Under the pieces are notes generated by a model. It worked only from the letters and a program-made list of their open reading frames with translations, did not search any database and was not told the DNA's origin. From Escarpia spicata (Eukaryota; Annelida; Polychaeta; Sabellida; Siboglinidae): 64,000 nt of DNA. Shown piece after piece: positions 1-10,347 of the stretch (within the stretch, counting starts at the first letter, position 1; each line of letters starts with the position of its first letter). The translations under genes were made by a program, and so were the position numbers. The stretch covers positions 10,828,229 through 10,892,228 of the forward strand of contig OZ023212.1 of assembly GCA_963995525.1 (NCBI GenBank), in the 5' to 3' direction.

Positions 1-501
1 CTGTCCTATAAATATATACTAGAGCATATCCAACACCGTGCTGCTCGTTTCATTACCGGCGACTACCACTCCAGACATGAATGATCAATTACAAACATAT
101 TAATAGACCTAAAACTCAATACCCTACAAAGCAGACGTTGGGACCTACGACTTAAATTCATGTACAATATAGCTGAGTGATCTATCCCAGCCATCCCCGC
201 AGAAACATACTTTTGGCCCCAAAGAATAAATAAAAGACGCATCCAACCCAAACATTTCCCAGATCAAGTACCTTCAAACTTTGTACAACACCTAACAACC
301 AATAACACCAGGTGCTATACAGTACCTGCATCCCACACCAACCAATTCAAAAACTCATACTTTGTAAAGATAATAGTAGACTGGAATAAACTAAACGAGT
401 CGCAGGTCCAGGCCGAGACCATAAACACCCAAACACTCAATAACACCATACGCACCCACCCCGTCGTAAACCATAGCCAACAGTGGCTCCTTACGATGTA
501 A
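1..501 (+). pseudogene. 3' end of a non-LTR retrotransposon reverse transcriptase (decayed)
   Basis: Frame 1 reads as the C-terminal tail of a LINE reverse transcriptase. It contains a block of the QHRAARFITGDYHSR type, then a stretch like LNTLQSRRWDLRLKFMYNI, and ends at a TAA at 499. These blocks follow the RT thumb in CR1/L2/Jockey-like LINEs. In-frame stops at 82 and 178 show the copy is dead. The element enters from outside the window, so its 5' part is not visible. The exact clade is uncertain. Confidence 0.75.
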
Positions 502-1873
502 ATAATTAGAATTAGAAACGTAGCAGTGACATGGTTTGCGGACACAAACAAACCATGATAGCATCCTCTCCTCCTTCCTGCTAGGCACTAGATCTACGAA
601 TGCTGTTTCGTCCCTTCGAACTGTAAATTGAGGCCGAGTGAAATCTGATTCAGCGACTCTGACTGTCTCTATGTGAGTGTCTCACTCTCCGTTTCTGTTC
701 TGGTTGAGCCTGACTGAGAGTGAGACTGGAGTCTCGACTCTCACTGAGTCAGTACCAGTGGACGGCTCAATGAATAATTAATCAGCATAGCCGTATAAAA
801 GTATTTCACATATGAACCACATGTTAACTAAGCAACTAGGTAAACTACAAGTGACTTACGTAATCAATGCCAAGTTCTCGACATATGCTATGTTTATACA
901 ACTGTTTCACAGAACAGCCAGAAACAGATACGGCGGAAGTTGGACCGCGCCACGCCGGTAAAACAATCTCTCCGACAGAAGAGCTCTCGTTTCATGGCAA
1001 CAGCTGACGCCATATGTAATCAAATCGCCTGGGCGCGCGTAAACTGTGCGTCAAATGCACTGATATCATCTTCTACTTTCTGTATTCAGCCTAGCCCCAA
1101 TCAAGCACGCACGCGCGCGCGTGCGCACTTACATTTTCAATTAAAACACGCGCGTGCACACACTTTCAATTTACATGAAAACATACACGATGGGATGATT
1201 GGTAATTGTTAAAACAACGCTACATTTCTTAGACTTAGTCTTAGTTAGAAACTCCGTAAGCATAACTACTATAAGAAATACCCGAAAATTCGGTCAACAT
1301 AATTTAATTATTACAACGGTGACTCAGCCATATATATGCAAATTTTTGTTTAATTTACTTCTTTTAAAATCTATAGAATCTTGAAAGTATAACACCAGAA
1401 CTGCAGAAGTGATCATAGCAACGATCTGTTTAATACTGTTGTTATTCAACCTATGCTACAGCCGGGCCTACACAAATCGCAGCAACTTTGCCGAGATCGA
1501 TACACAAATAGTCCAATAATATGCGGATTAACGGTGACAAGCATTTCAGTTATCGTAATCGCAGCCCAAATCTCACAGCATTAGTATTTATCAATAATCT
1601 GTTTGGTATTGGTCGGTTTATAAATCTATAATGTTGGCAACATTGGTTATTCAATAATTCGTGAATATCTATAACGAGTTCCACTTCTATTTTAACCCGC
1701 TCCTAAAGCAATAATGGTGGTAGGCCTATTAGGGTTGGCCGCAATAATATTTTCTGATGCATTAGAATAAAAATTCTCTGGAATTGTAAGAAATGTACAA
1801 TAAGAGCAACTTGTTTATATCTTGGTCTACTACTCATATTGTTATATAAAGTCTAGTGATTGACTACCTTGTC
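502..1873. other. Intergenic DNA, no gene recognised
   Basis: No coding pattern was recognised. The stretch holds GACTC/GAGTC-rich imperfect inverted repeats at about 640-760, alternating CpG/GpC runs near 1106-1127 and 1149-1160, and otherwise AT-rich sequence. The short open frames at 940-1212 and 1199-1384 have no recognisable protein character. Confidence 0.5.
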
Positions 1874-2283
1874 CTAATAATGATTTTCAAGTGTGAATCT
1901 GTATTTCCTCCACTTGATCACTTCTCGTGGTATACTGTCACGTACTTCCTGGTGCCTTCCGCAATAGAGGGAGTCGATAGTTTTGCTTAGGTGCTCGATC
2001 GAGGGCTCATTGTCCAGCTCCTCTATCATAGACAATATCTTAATTGACGGCATTGAGAGCAGAGTCAGTAACGACTGTTTCTCGGGAGTATAGTTCTGAA
2101 TAATGTTCAACCTATCGCACCATCTGTTGATCTCGATCTGTGAGCGTCTCTCCTGATGTGGATTTCATGATGCAACGGTGCCATATTCCTTATAGTGGGG
2201 TCTACAGCCTTCTTGATGCCATCGTGCATGCCACGTACCTTCCCACAGTCGGCTGAGATTTGGATATGCTCGCAGTTTCAGTC
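1874..2283 (-). pseudogene. Inverted fragment of an RTE-like LINE (endonuclease-RT linker)
   Basis: Read on the - strand, this piece resembles the linker between endonuclease and RT domains of RTE-type LINEs. It has an ADCGKVRGMHDGIKKAV-like block at 2210-2255. Further on it has MIEELDNEPSIEHLSKTIDS and IPREVIKWRKY, resembling the EELD...L..AID...G..PG.DGIP.EVIK motif that opens the RT region. It is frame-broken and lacks both ends. It lies head-to-head with the sense-oriented RT fragment at 2398-2591. Confidence 0.65.
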
Positions 2284-2397
2284 AGTAGACACTGGCACAG
2301 CGCCTTGCAGTGCGTTGTGCAGTGTTCCATGCATATCTGAGAGCCGACAGCGTCTTCTCGCATGGTTTGTGTTTGTGATCGTGCTAGCAAGGTTTCT

Positions 2398-2591
2398 CGT
2401 TGAGGCTCACCGAGAACACCAAGGTGAGAGTCTACCAGGCCTGTGTGCTGAGCACCCTCCTCTACGACAGCGAATCGTGGACCACCTGCATGCGCCAGGA
2501 GCGCCGCCTCAACACCTTCCATATGCGGTGCCTCAAGCGCATCTTCGGTAACACCTGGCAGGACCGTGTCCCCATACAGCGATATATAGGA
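2398..2591 (+). pseudogene. RTE-like LINE fragment, RT C-terminal region
   Basis: The + strand reads RLTENTKVRVYQACVLSTLL, then a YDSESWTT block and RRLNTFHMRCLKRIFG. This is the thumb/connection region typical of RTE-type LINEs, where it normally reads LLYGSESWTT. The match stops abruptly at about 2591, where sequence of the CR1-like LINE starts. A plausible continuation of the same family appears at 9851-10090. Confidence 0.75.
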
Positions 2592-2752
2592 GAGAAGATA
2601 TGTACATGAGAGATGGCCTCCATCTAAGTGGGAAGGGGGCAGCAGTATTCTCAGAGAATCTTGACCCTCACATAATAGGTATAACCGAATCATGGGCAAC
2701 CACCGATATATCAGATGCCGAATTGGGACTGACAGGATATGAAGAAGGGGAG
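2592..2752 (+). pseudogene. CR1-like LINE copy 1, 5' piece (esterase end joined to endonuclease)
   Basis: Nearly identical to two separate parts of the longer copy at 29.8-33.3 kb. 2592-2666 matches about 30230-30303 (the end of the ORF1 esterase). 2667-2741 matches about 30525-30606 (endonuclease start). The roughly 220 bp between them are missing, and another short stretch is missing at about 2742. The gypsy LTR starts at 2753, and the LINE resumes at 8193 on the other side. Confidence 0.85.
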
Positions 2753-2907
2753 TGTTAGATCCTTGATCGCGGAACCGTTTACCATGCCCCGTCTCCTCTT
2801 TTCCTTTTACATCTCAATGTGTCACAATAAACGTGTTCGTACTTTCTCTACGAGAATCTTCATTCTATAATGTCGCTGTACGCACAGCCCACGGCCAGTA
2901 CACGACA
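2753..2907 (+). repeat. 5' LTR of gypsy element A
   Basis: 155 bp, 97% identical to 8038-8192, with TG...CA termini and an AATAAA signal at about 2827-2832. The flank GGGAG just before it is the left target-site copy. Confidence 0.93.
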
Positions 2908-2912
2908 TTAAT

Positions 2913-2923
2913 TGGCGACGAGG
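2913..2923 (+). promoter_or_regulatory. Primer-binding site, tRNA-Ser type
   Basis: TGGCGACGAGG begins five bases after the LTR (spacer TTAAT). It is complementary to a tRNA 3' end CCTCGTCGCCA, which matches animal tRNA-Ser(GCT) plus CCA as I know it. The same motif and the same 5-nt spacing occur in element B. Confidence 0.75.
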
Positions 2924-2975
2924 TAAACTGACAACTCTACGAGTTACTTTGAACTAGACTACGTCTAATTTCTGT

Positions 2976-3650
2976 GTGAAAATGGAAACTGTCGCTGACG
3001 TCGCACATTTTTCGCTGGAGCCGACTGACAGCGCAGGCCATCGCTGGGAGCGTTGGGTGAGGCGCTTTGAGAACTTGTTGGTGGCTAAAGACATTCAGAA
3101 CGATACAAGAATGAGAGCGATGTTGCTTCGTTATGCTGGTGAGGCAGTGTTTGAATTGAGTGAAGCAGTGGGGGCGACAGAAAATGATGATTTCGCAGAA
3201 ACCAAGCGGAAGCTCACTGCTTACTTCAGGCCGCAGTGCAATGAAGAATATGAAATATTCAAGTTCCGACAGGCTGAACAGACGTCGTCAGAGACGCTGG
3301 ACCAATTCAATGTACGATTGCAGCAACTAGCCAAAAACTGTAAGTTCCATGAGAAAGACAGAGAAGTGAAGTCGCAAATCATCAAAAAATGTGCGATGTC
3401 AAAAGTGCGTGACAAGGGGTTAAGTGAACCTACAATCACGCTAGAGAAGTTACTGACGTTCGGGCGCACACTGGAAGCTACACTACAGCAGTCGAAGATC
3501 ATGAGAAACTCTTTTTCGTCCGTGCCGAGGTCTGTCCACGCCGTATTGAATGACGAGGGGCAGCGCAACTCTTCACGTGGAGGTTTCAGCTTTGGTCGCC
3601 AGGTGGCGACACAGAGATCGCAATCCACCAAGAAAGCGTTTTCCGCCTGA
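2976..3650 (+). pseudogene. gag of gypsy element A (capsid region)
   Basis: A 224-residue open frame starting at ATG 2976 shortly after the primer site. The middle has a retrotransposon gag (capsid) look: RWERWVRRFENLLVAKDI, then FRPQCNEEYEIFKFRQAEQ and ETLDQFNVRLQQLAKNCKF. An in-frame TGA at 3648-3650 cuts it just before the basic linker and zinc-knuckle region, which continue in the same frame. The element therefore appears to have had one gag-pol frame, now interrupted by a single nonsense codon. Confidence 0.8.
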
Positions 3651-5468
3651 TCGCCAAGGGACGCCACATCGAGACGATCGACTAGTCATGAGCAGTCAGC
3701 AGCGGTACAGACGTCACAAGGGGCAGCACCGGCAAGCTCAGGCTGTGGTGGACCGCTACACGACGATCGGCGAATGTGCAAAGCTTGGGGCAGGAGATGC
3801 TACAAGTGTCAAAAGCTAAATCACTTTGCTAATGTGTACAATGCAAACACTCAACAGACACACTTAGTAGAAAATGACACACACTCGCAACGGAATGACA
3901 AGTTATGTGAAGACACATACACACTTGGCCTGTATCACACAAGAGCCACCCACACCATACTACCGTATATTTGCAATGTCCAGATAGAGGGAAGTGAAGT
4001 GGCTATGGAGATAGATACCGGAGCAGCAGTTTCGCTTATATCGGGGGATGAGTGGGCTAAAATCTGCAAGACATCTGTGCTCACTCTCGACACGCGTAAC
4101 GTTACGAGGTTGCGAACGTACGCAGGTACCACAATTGAGCCTTTAGGGCGAGCACAGGTGAACGTTTGTCACAACAATCAACAGCAAAGGCTGCAGGCAA
4201 TCGTAGTGCCTGGGTCGGGACCTAACCTGTTGGGAAGGGACTGGCTAACAGTGTTGAAAGTGAACTGGGCTACCGTGAACCAGGTAGACAGAGAGGACTT
4301 CCTAAAGCCTTACGAATCAATGTTCAGTGAGGGACTAGGCACTCTAAAGGGGCTGACTGCGAAGTTCTACGTTGATGACACGGTTAAACTGAGGTATTGT
4401 AAACCTCGACCTGTACCTCTTGCTTTACGAGCCAAAGTAGAGGACGAGCTAGATCGTATGCAGAAGGCCGGAATCATCCGTCCTGTGGAGTATTCTGCGT
4501 GGGCCGCGCCCATTGTACCGGTCTTGAAGTCTACCGGCGCAGTCAGAATCTGTGGCGACTATAAGGTAACCATCAACAGAGCCGTCAAGGTAGACAAGTA
4601 CCCGATCCCGAACGTATCTGATCTGTTTACAAAATTAGCAGGTGGTACACTGTACACCACGCTGGACATGAGTCATGCGTATCAACAGGTCGTACTGGAT
4701 GAAGAATCACGTCCGTTGACTACAATCAACACGTCGAAAGGGCTATTCGCATTCGAACGTCTGCCTTTCGGTGTGAGTTCTTCTCCAGGTATCTTCCAGA
4801 GAATCATGGAGCAGTTACTACAGAACATACCCATGACTGTAGTCTACCTCGACGACATCCTGGTCACAGGAAGAACGCCAAAAGAGCACGATCGTAATCT
4901 GGCTACTGTGCTAACGCGACTACAAGACGCAGGGTTACGCCTGAAGAAGGAGAAATGTGCGTTTCGTCAGAAATCGTGCACCTATCTAGGTCATGCGATT
5001 GATGCTGAAGGTATTCATCCTACGGAAGACAAAGTGCGAGCAGTACAGAACGCGCCTGCACCGCAGAATGTACAGAAGTTGAGGAGTTATCTAGGACTCA
5101 TTCACTACTATCACAACTTCTTGTGCAATCTCAGTACGCTGCTTGCTCCGCTGCATGAAATGACACGCCAACACACAAAGTGGAAGTGGGGTCCGACGCA
5201 ACAAAAGGCTTTCGATGAGTCTAAGGCACTGCTTGTTTCTTCAGATGTGCTTGTACACTACAACCCTGAACTGCCGATCATCTTGAGCAGTGATGCATCT
5301 CCTTACGGGATTGGAAGCGTACTGTCGCACAGATTGCCCGATGGCAGCGATAAGCCTATCGCATACGCATCACGCTCTCTCTCCACAGCGGAAAAGAAGT
5401 ACGCACAGCTGGAAAAGGAAGCGTTGTCGTTGGTCTTCGGGATATCCAAGTTCCATAAGTACCTTTAA
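3651..5468 (+). pseudogene. pol of gypsy element A: zinc knuckle, protease, reverse transcriptase, RNase H start
   Basis: Same frame as gag; the longest open part is 3774-5468. A CxxC...H zinc knuckle (CYKCQKLNHFANVY) has its final Cys replaced by Tyr. The protease motif EIDTGAAVSLIS lies near 4010. The RT shows the LDMSHAYQQ block, the LPFGVSSSPGIFQRIM block and the catalytic YLDDILV at about 4845. RNase H begins with LSSDASPYGIGSVLS. A TAA at 5466-5468 interrupts RNase H in the middle of the KFHKYL...GRDF motif. The protease and RT active sites look intact, so inactivation appears to come from isolated stops. Confidence 0.9.
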
Positions 5469-6043
5469 GGGAGGGACTTCACCTTGCAGACCGACCACAA
5501 GCCGTTGGTCGGGCTGTTGAAGGAAGATCGTGCCATCTCCGCAATGGCTAGTGCACGCATTCAGAGATGGGCACTAACACTAAGTAACTATCAGTACCAT
5601 CTGGAGTACAGACCGGGTACGAGTATCTGTCATGCAGACGGATTGAGTCGCTTGCCGCTACCAGACACTCCTGAACGAGTACCAGTCCCGGAGGAAGTGG
5701 TTCTAGCACTTACAACCATTAACGATACACCCATCACGGCAAAACACATCGCTAAATGGACAGCAACCGATCCGATGCTGTCACAAGTTCTACGGTTCGT
5801 GGAAGGAGGATGGCCTAGCGATGTACCACGCGCGTGGGAGAGTTACACTCGAAGGAAAGACGAATTGAGTGTCCAACACGGGGTGCTGATGTGGGGAGCA
5901 AGAGTCATCGTACCACCAAAGGGTCGTGATACGTTGTTGAAAGAACTACACGAGACGCATCCGGGCATAGTGAAGATGAAGGCGTTAGCCCGAAGCTACC
6001 TCTGGTGGCCAGGTTTGGACGCTGAAATTGAGATGTGTGTTAA
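5469..6043 (+). pseudogene. RNase H end and integrase N-terminus of gypsy element A
   Basis: Continues in frame after the TAA at 5466: DFTLQTDHKPLVGLL, then the RNase H end with DGLSRLPLP. The integrase zinc-binding N-terminus follows (ELHETHPGIVKMKALARSYL, then WWPGL). The HHCC finger is cut between its two His and its two Cys by the MITE at 6044. The missing half resumes at 6755 with DCTTCQIH. Confidence 0.88.
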
Positions 6044-6750
6044 AGGTAGTATGGATTCCACCAAAAATCTTTAGTTTTCAACACAGATCAACCATATTTC
6101 GTATGCAGATACATACCAACATAGTTAAGGTTTTTTTCATGTTTCGCATAAATAATGCAAATTAGGTATCCAATATGGTCGCCATAATAGGGAAAATTAG
6201 GTATTTTTTGTCGCGCTCTAACCAAAAACGTATTCAAGTTACAAGCTTGTAATTTAGCACAGGGATTACTGTTAGGCATATCTACTGCATGAATATCACA
6301 GAAATCAGATATGTTGTGTTGTTTACGTGAAAAAAGATTTGTTGTCGATAAAACCTATTTTGTGTAACTTTTTCATACAATTAACGCCTATAATTCAGAA
6401 ACCATTAAATATATTATGATTTCTTTTAATTCATGCAGTAGATATACTCATTAGGTACTGCGATGCAAAATATTTTGCAGTTATACCCAGTATTTATTCT
6501 ACTAGAGCACAGCAACTTTAAGTACTCACAGCAAAAATGGTATTCCGAGAAAACGATGATAAGGTCATTTCTATAACCAAATTCTGCCAAAAGTCATCCG
6601 AAGAAACCTCAATATTGCCACTTTGTATTACTTTTTCAGCTAATATACTAACTGCATATTGAGGTAAGGATATGAAAGTACATAAATAGCAAAGAAAGTC
6701 CTTCTAAAAAAAAATGTAAAAAATCACTTTTTTAATCCATACTACCTACC
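6044..6750. mobile_element. Non-autonomous DNA transposon (MITE), TTAA-flanked, inside the gypsy integrase
   Basis: A 707-bp non-coding insertion whose ends are inverted copies of AGGTAGTATGGATT (left at 6044-6057, right at 6734-6747); three extra bases lie outside the right copy. TTAA lies on both sides (6040-6043 and 6751-6754). Removing the insert and one TTAA restores the continuity of the zinc-finger coding sequence, so TTAA is the probable target duplication, as in piggyBac-type elements. Internally, a 17-bp perfect inverted pair (ATATCTACTGCATGAAT at about 6280 and its complement at about 6431) sits in a longer imperfect inverted repeat. The TIR does not look like canonical piggyBac termini, so the superfamily is unsure. 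Confidence 0.8.
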
Positions 6751-6754
6751 TTAA

Positions 6755-7378
6755 GGACTGCACGACATGTCAAATACACAGCAAACAACCACCAGTGGCA
6801 CCACTGCATCCATGGGAATGGCCGGGACGAACGTGGCATCGAATACACATTGATTATGCGGGACCGTTCGATGGACGTATGATACTCATCATAGTCGATG
6901 CTCACAGCAAGTACATCGATGCACACGTTGTATCAGCTGCGACAACCAGTGTAACTCTCACGAAGCTAAGACAGACATTTGCGATTTTGGGTCTACCAAG
7001 CACAGTGGTATCAGATAACGGAAGCTGTTTCAGCAGTGAGGAGTTTGAACAGTTTTGTCGAGCTAACGGAATCAAACACATCAAGTCTTCACCTTATCAC
7101 CCATCCAGTAATGGCTTAGCTGAACGCGCCGTTCAGACTGTAAAAGCAGGGTTGAAGAAGACAAATGGCAACCTAGAAGATCGTCTCTACACCTTCCTAG
7201 CACGCTACAGGGTAACGCCACAAGCTACAACCGGCAGAGCTCCAACAGAGTTTGTGTTGAAGACACCACCGAGCACACGACTGGATCTTCTACGACCATC
7301 CATTCAGAACCGATTCTTGCGTAAACAGGAAGAAGACAAAGAACGCCACGACCAGAGAGGAGTGGAGCGAAGTTCATG
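6755..7378 (+). pseudogene. Integrase catalytic core of gypsy element A
   Basis: Resumes after the MITE with the second half of the HHCC finger (CTTCQIH), then HRIHIDYAGPF (first Asp), VVSDNGSCFSSEEF (second Asp) and NGLAERAVQTVKAGL (Glu). The DDE triad is therefore present. Conserved HPSSNGLAER and LARYRVTPQATTGRAPTEF blocks confirm gypsy integrase. The frame ends at 7376-7378 because of a frameshift just upstream. Confidence 0.9.
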
Positions 7379-7813
7379 ACAGGAGACTGTGTCTGGGCGT
7401 TGAACTTTCAGGGACAACCGAAATGGGTCGCTACGGTTATAGAGAACAGGCTGGGTCCGCTGACCTTCGCGGTACGTCTGCAGGATGACAGAGTGTGGAA
7501 GCGTCACCAGGATCATTTGCGCGAGAGAAGGCCGATCGAGGCGACGGCAGAGCGTCTGGTACCACTGAGGGTTGAAGAGCTTCAACTTCCACCGAGACTT
7601 GCAGAGCGTGAAGTACTACCTCGGTTCGAGCGAACAACATCGACACCACCACTATTATCTGGCAACTCGGACGTGACTACGGGTACCTCCACAGGAGAGG
7701 TGATCTCAAGACCAACAGTTGAACGGTCGCAGTCCTGTGTAGTACCAGACGTGGTAGTACCGCTGAGAAGATCACACAGAGTGGTGAAGCCACCGGACAG
7801 ATTGAACTTGTAA
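7376..7813 (+). pseudogene. Integrase C-terminal GPY/F-like module of gypsy element A
   Basis: A different frame from the catalytic core, so one frameshift separates the two. It begins MTGDCVWALNFQGQPKWVAT and contains the NRLGPLTFAVRLQDDRVWKR block, which fits the GPY/F module of gypsy integrases. A basic, Pro/Arg-rich tail ends RRSHRVVKPPDRLNL, the usual end of pol in this group. Confidence 0.85.
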
Positions 7814-8025
7814 AGTCTATATTACTGTCATAACGGACAATGCATAGATCAAGATAGCCAGAATAGACTAGGTTTCGGTAGCTGTAGCTAGTCGCGAGAG
7901 CACTAGATTAGTACTATAAACAATGGCATACTATCTATCTTAGATATGACATTGATACGTATAAGGGACTCTTGTTTGCGTTAAAAGTTTACATTTTTAT
8001 AATTATACTAATTATGTTTTTCTTA

Positions 8026-8037
8026 AAGGGGGAGGAA
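8026..8037 (+). promoter_or_regulatory. Polypurine tract of gypsy element A
   Basis: AAAGGGGGAGGAA-like purine run ending directly at the 3' LTR. This is the expected position of the plus-strand primer. Confidence 0.75.
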
Positions 8038-8192
8038 TGTTGGATCCTTGATCGCGGAACCGTTTACCATGCCCCGTTTCCTCTTTTCCTTTTACATCTC
8101 GATGTGTCACAATAAACGTATTCATACTTTCTCTACGAGAATCTTCATTCTATAATGTCGCTGTACGCACAGCCCACGGCCAGTACACGACA
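8038..8192 (+). repeat. 3' LTR of gypsy element A
   Basis: 155 bp, TG...CA. It differs from the 5' LTR at five transition sites. It is followed by GGTAG, the right copy of the 5-bp target duplication, and then by the continuing CR1-like LINE. Confidence 0.93.
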
Positions 8193-9850
8193 GGTAGGTG
8201 GAGTTATTTTATATATTAAATAATCTATCCAGGCTTATGAAATAAAATTAGACAGAGAAGCAGATTGCGAAGAAGCTGTTTGGTGTAACATAGTTACAGG
8301 ACACTCAACGTTAACGGTTGGATTAGTTTATCGAAGTCCAAACATAAGCATAGAAGAGAATGAAAAAATACAAAACGCTACAAGGGAAGTGAGCAAACGG
8401 GACTGTGTTATGGGGGATTTTAACCATGGGCATATAACATGGAAATCTCTACAGAGTATGGGTAGTGAGGACCACCAAACTACTATTTGAAACTGTAGAA
8501 CAAATTAGCATACCGTTTGCAACAGTTTTCAACTTGTCATTAGAAGAGGGAGTGGTTTCTTTAGAATGGAAAGAACCAAACATTATACCATTATTTAAAA
8601 AAGGTTCGAGAAACAAGTCAAATAATTATAGACCAGTTAGTTTAACATCGGTGATTTGTAAATTATTAGAAAGATTAATTAAAGATCACGTGGTGGATTT
8701 TCTTGTTAAACATAACTTGATAAACCCATCTCAACATGGGTTTCTGAAAGCGAGGTCATGCTTAACAAATATGTTATGTTTTTTGGAAGATATCACTAAG
8801 TGGGTAGATGATGGATCACGAGTAGATATCATCTACTTAGATTTTCAAAAAGCTTTCGACAAAGTGCCACATCAAAGATTACTGCTTAAACTAAAGGCCC
8901 ATGGCATGGGAAATGGTATAATTAACTGGATAGAAAAATGGCTGATTGATGGGGAGGCTTCAAACTGGAAATCAGTTTTGAGTGGGGTTCCACAGGGATC
9001 AGTACTGGGATCTATATTATTCTTAATATATATAAACGATTTGGATGATGATATAGCAAGCAAGGTGTTGAAATTTGCAGATGATACAAAAGTGTTTAGA
9101 AGGACTAAAGGTGATGAAGAATATACAATGGGGGGACTGTACTAAGTACTACTGTAAAAGAAAAAGACTTAGGGCTGACAATTAGTGCTGACATGAAGGT
9201 TTCAGAGCAGTGTGGAATTGCAGCTTCAAAGGGAAATCACATCCTTGGATTGATTAGGCGAAATATAGCATATAAAGAAAAAGAACTAATAATACCACTG
9301 TACAAAACAATAGTTAGGCCTCATTTAGAATATTTTATACAAGCGTGGAGGCCATACCGCAAGAAGGACATACATATGCTAGAAAGAGTACAGAGGAGAG
9401 CGACTAAAATGATACCAAAACTGAGGGATCTTAGTTATGAAAAACGCCTAAAAGAATGTGGTTTAACAACACTAGAGACCAGGAGATTGAGAGGAGATCA
9501 GATAGAAGTGTTTAAAATATTGAATGGTTATACAAATATTCATAGAAATATGTTTTTTTCAGTTAAGAAAGATAGAAAGACTAGAGGACATGAAGTTACA
9601 TTAGTAAAGGAGCAGTGTAGATTAGACGTAAGAAAGTTCTCATTTTCACAAAGGACTGTGAATGAATGGAACAGATTATCTGATGATTGTGTGGGTGCTA
9701 GTAGTGTGAATATGTTTAAAAATAAAATCGACACATACCTCAGAAGGGCTGGATATATGTAGATAAAAGGGTTGGACTCTCGATAAGCCAAAGGGCTTCC
9801 TTGTCCACCTGCCATCTAGAGTTAATTCTCTGGATGGCAATCTTGTTAAA
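8193..9850 (+). pseudogene. CR1-like LINE copy 1, 3' piece (endonuclease remnant, RT, 3' UTR)
   Basis: Aligns by eye to 30640-33320 with three internal deletions: about 880 bp at 8470 (endonuclease end and RT start), about 25 bp at 8945, and about 130 bp at 9117. The open frame 8465-9145 carries the IIPLFKKGSRNKSNNYRPVS block, YLDFQKAFDKVPHQRL (RT motif A), GVPQGSVLGS (motif B) and the FADDTKVF catalytic motif. 9193-9762 encodes the RT tail. The 3' UTR has an inverted pair GCCATCTAGA...TCTGGATGGC at 9811-9838, then a short ATCTTGTTAA-type tandem tail. Confidence 0.9.
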
Positions 9851-10090
9851 TCTTGTTGAAGGCCTGCAACATTAGCTCTGAAGACTGGAGGGCAGTTACC
9901 GAAAATCTCACTGCTTGGCATCAGACTGTATACACAGGCATTGGATGGGCTGACGGAAAGAGACACCAGCATGCGGCTGAGAAGAGGATGCGGCGCAAAC
10001 AAGCAGCACTACCACTGTCATCCTGTTTCGTCTGCTCTGGCTGCGGCAGAGGCTGTCACTCCCAAATCTGACTGCACAGCTATTGCTGAC
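9851..10090 (+). pseudogene. 3' coding end of an RTE-like LINE (zinc-finger tail)
   Basis: Encodes a tail of the form KACNISSEDWRAVTENLTAW, then a basic helix (HAAEKRMRRKQAALP) and a Cys-rich finger CFVCSGCGRGCHSQI. In RTE-type LINEs these follow the RT region seen at 2398-2591 by roughly 70 residues. Position and orientation make it a candidate for the far side of the same disrupted element. Stops follow directly. Confidence 0.65.
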
Positions 10091-10181
10091 GCTGCTACAT
10101 TTCTAGAAACTGACAACAGGGCGCATCAGCATCGTCTCTCGAGACAATGCTTTGCCTACTATGAATCTCTCTTTACGCTAT
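10091..10181. other. Short unassigned spacer
   Basis: No recognisable coding or repeat character between the RTE-like LINE tail and LTR element B. It may be LINE 3' UTR. Confidence 0.4.
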
Positions 10182-10347
10182 TATTATGTCGATAACATGG
10201 ACATATCCAAACAATACCAGACTATCGTATCGTCGAACAGGCTGTAATACAGCATCATAGCGGAGACACGTTTCACCCCCAAGACGAGACTAACGTCAGC
10301 TGATCAAGTACATTAAAGGCACACTATTAAAATAATAGAACACAACA
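10182..10347 (-). repeat. 3' LTR of gypsy element B
   Basis: 166 bp, alignable with 13716-13871 (shared blocks include ACGTCAGCTGATCAAGTA and GGCACACTATTAAA-like ends). There are many substitutions and small indels. A purine-rich tract (TATTTCCCCCTCTCTG on +, 10348-10363) adjoins its inner edge, as a polypurine tract should. Confidence 0.85.

Larger units (their letters stand above)
2753..8192 (+). mobile_element. Ty3/gypsy LTR retrotransposon A (Mag-like), interrupted by a MITE
   Basis: A full-length, defective LTR element with 155-bp direct LTRs at 2753-2907 and 8038-8192. Both LTRs start TG and end CA and differ at five positions, all transitions. Order: LTR, tRNA-Ser-type primer site, gag, zinc knuckle, protease, RT, RNase H, integrase, C-terminal GPY/F-like module, polypurine tract, LTR. 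This order is that of Ty3/gypsy. It lies inside CR1-like LINE copy 1, with a 5-bp target duplication GGGAG (left) and GGTAG (right, one substitution). Breaks: TGA at 3648, TAA at 5466, a MITE at 6044-6750, and a frameshift near 7360-7376. Confidence 0.93.

Noticed and set aside
940..1212. 90-residue + strand frame
   Set aside because: Composition is driven by a CG/CA-rich simple region; no family resemblance.
2202..2699. 165-residue - strand frame
   Set aside because: It spans the junction of an inverted RTE piece, a sense RTE piece and the CR1-like LINE; a shadow frame.
3221..3667. 148-residue - strand frame opposite gag
   Set aside because: Antisense shadow of the gypsy gag frame.
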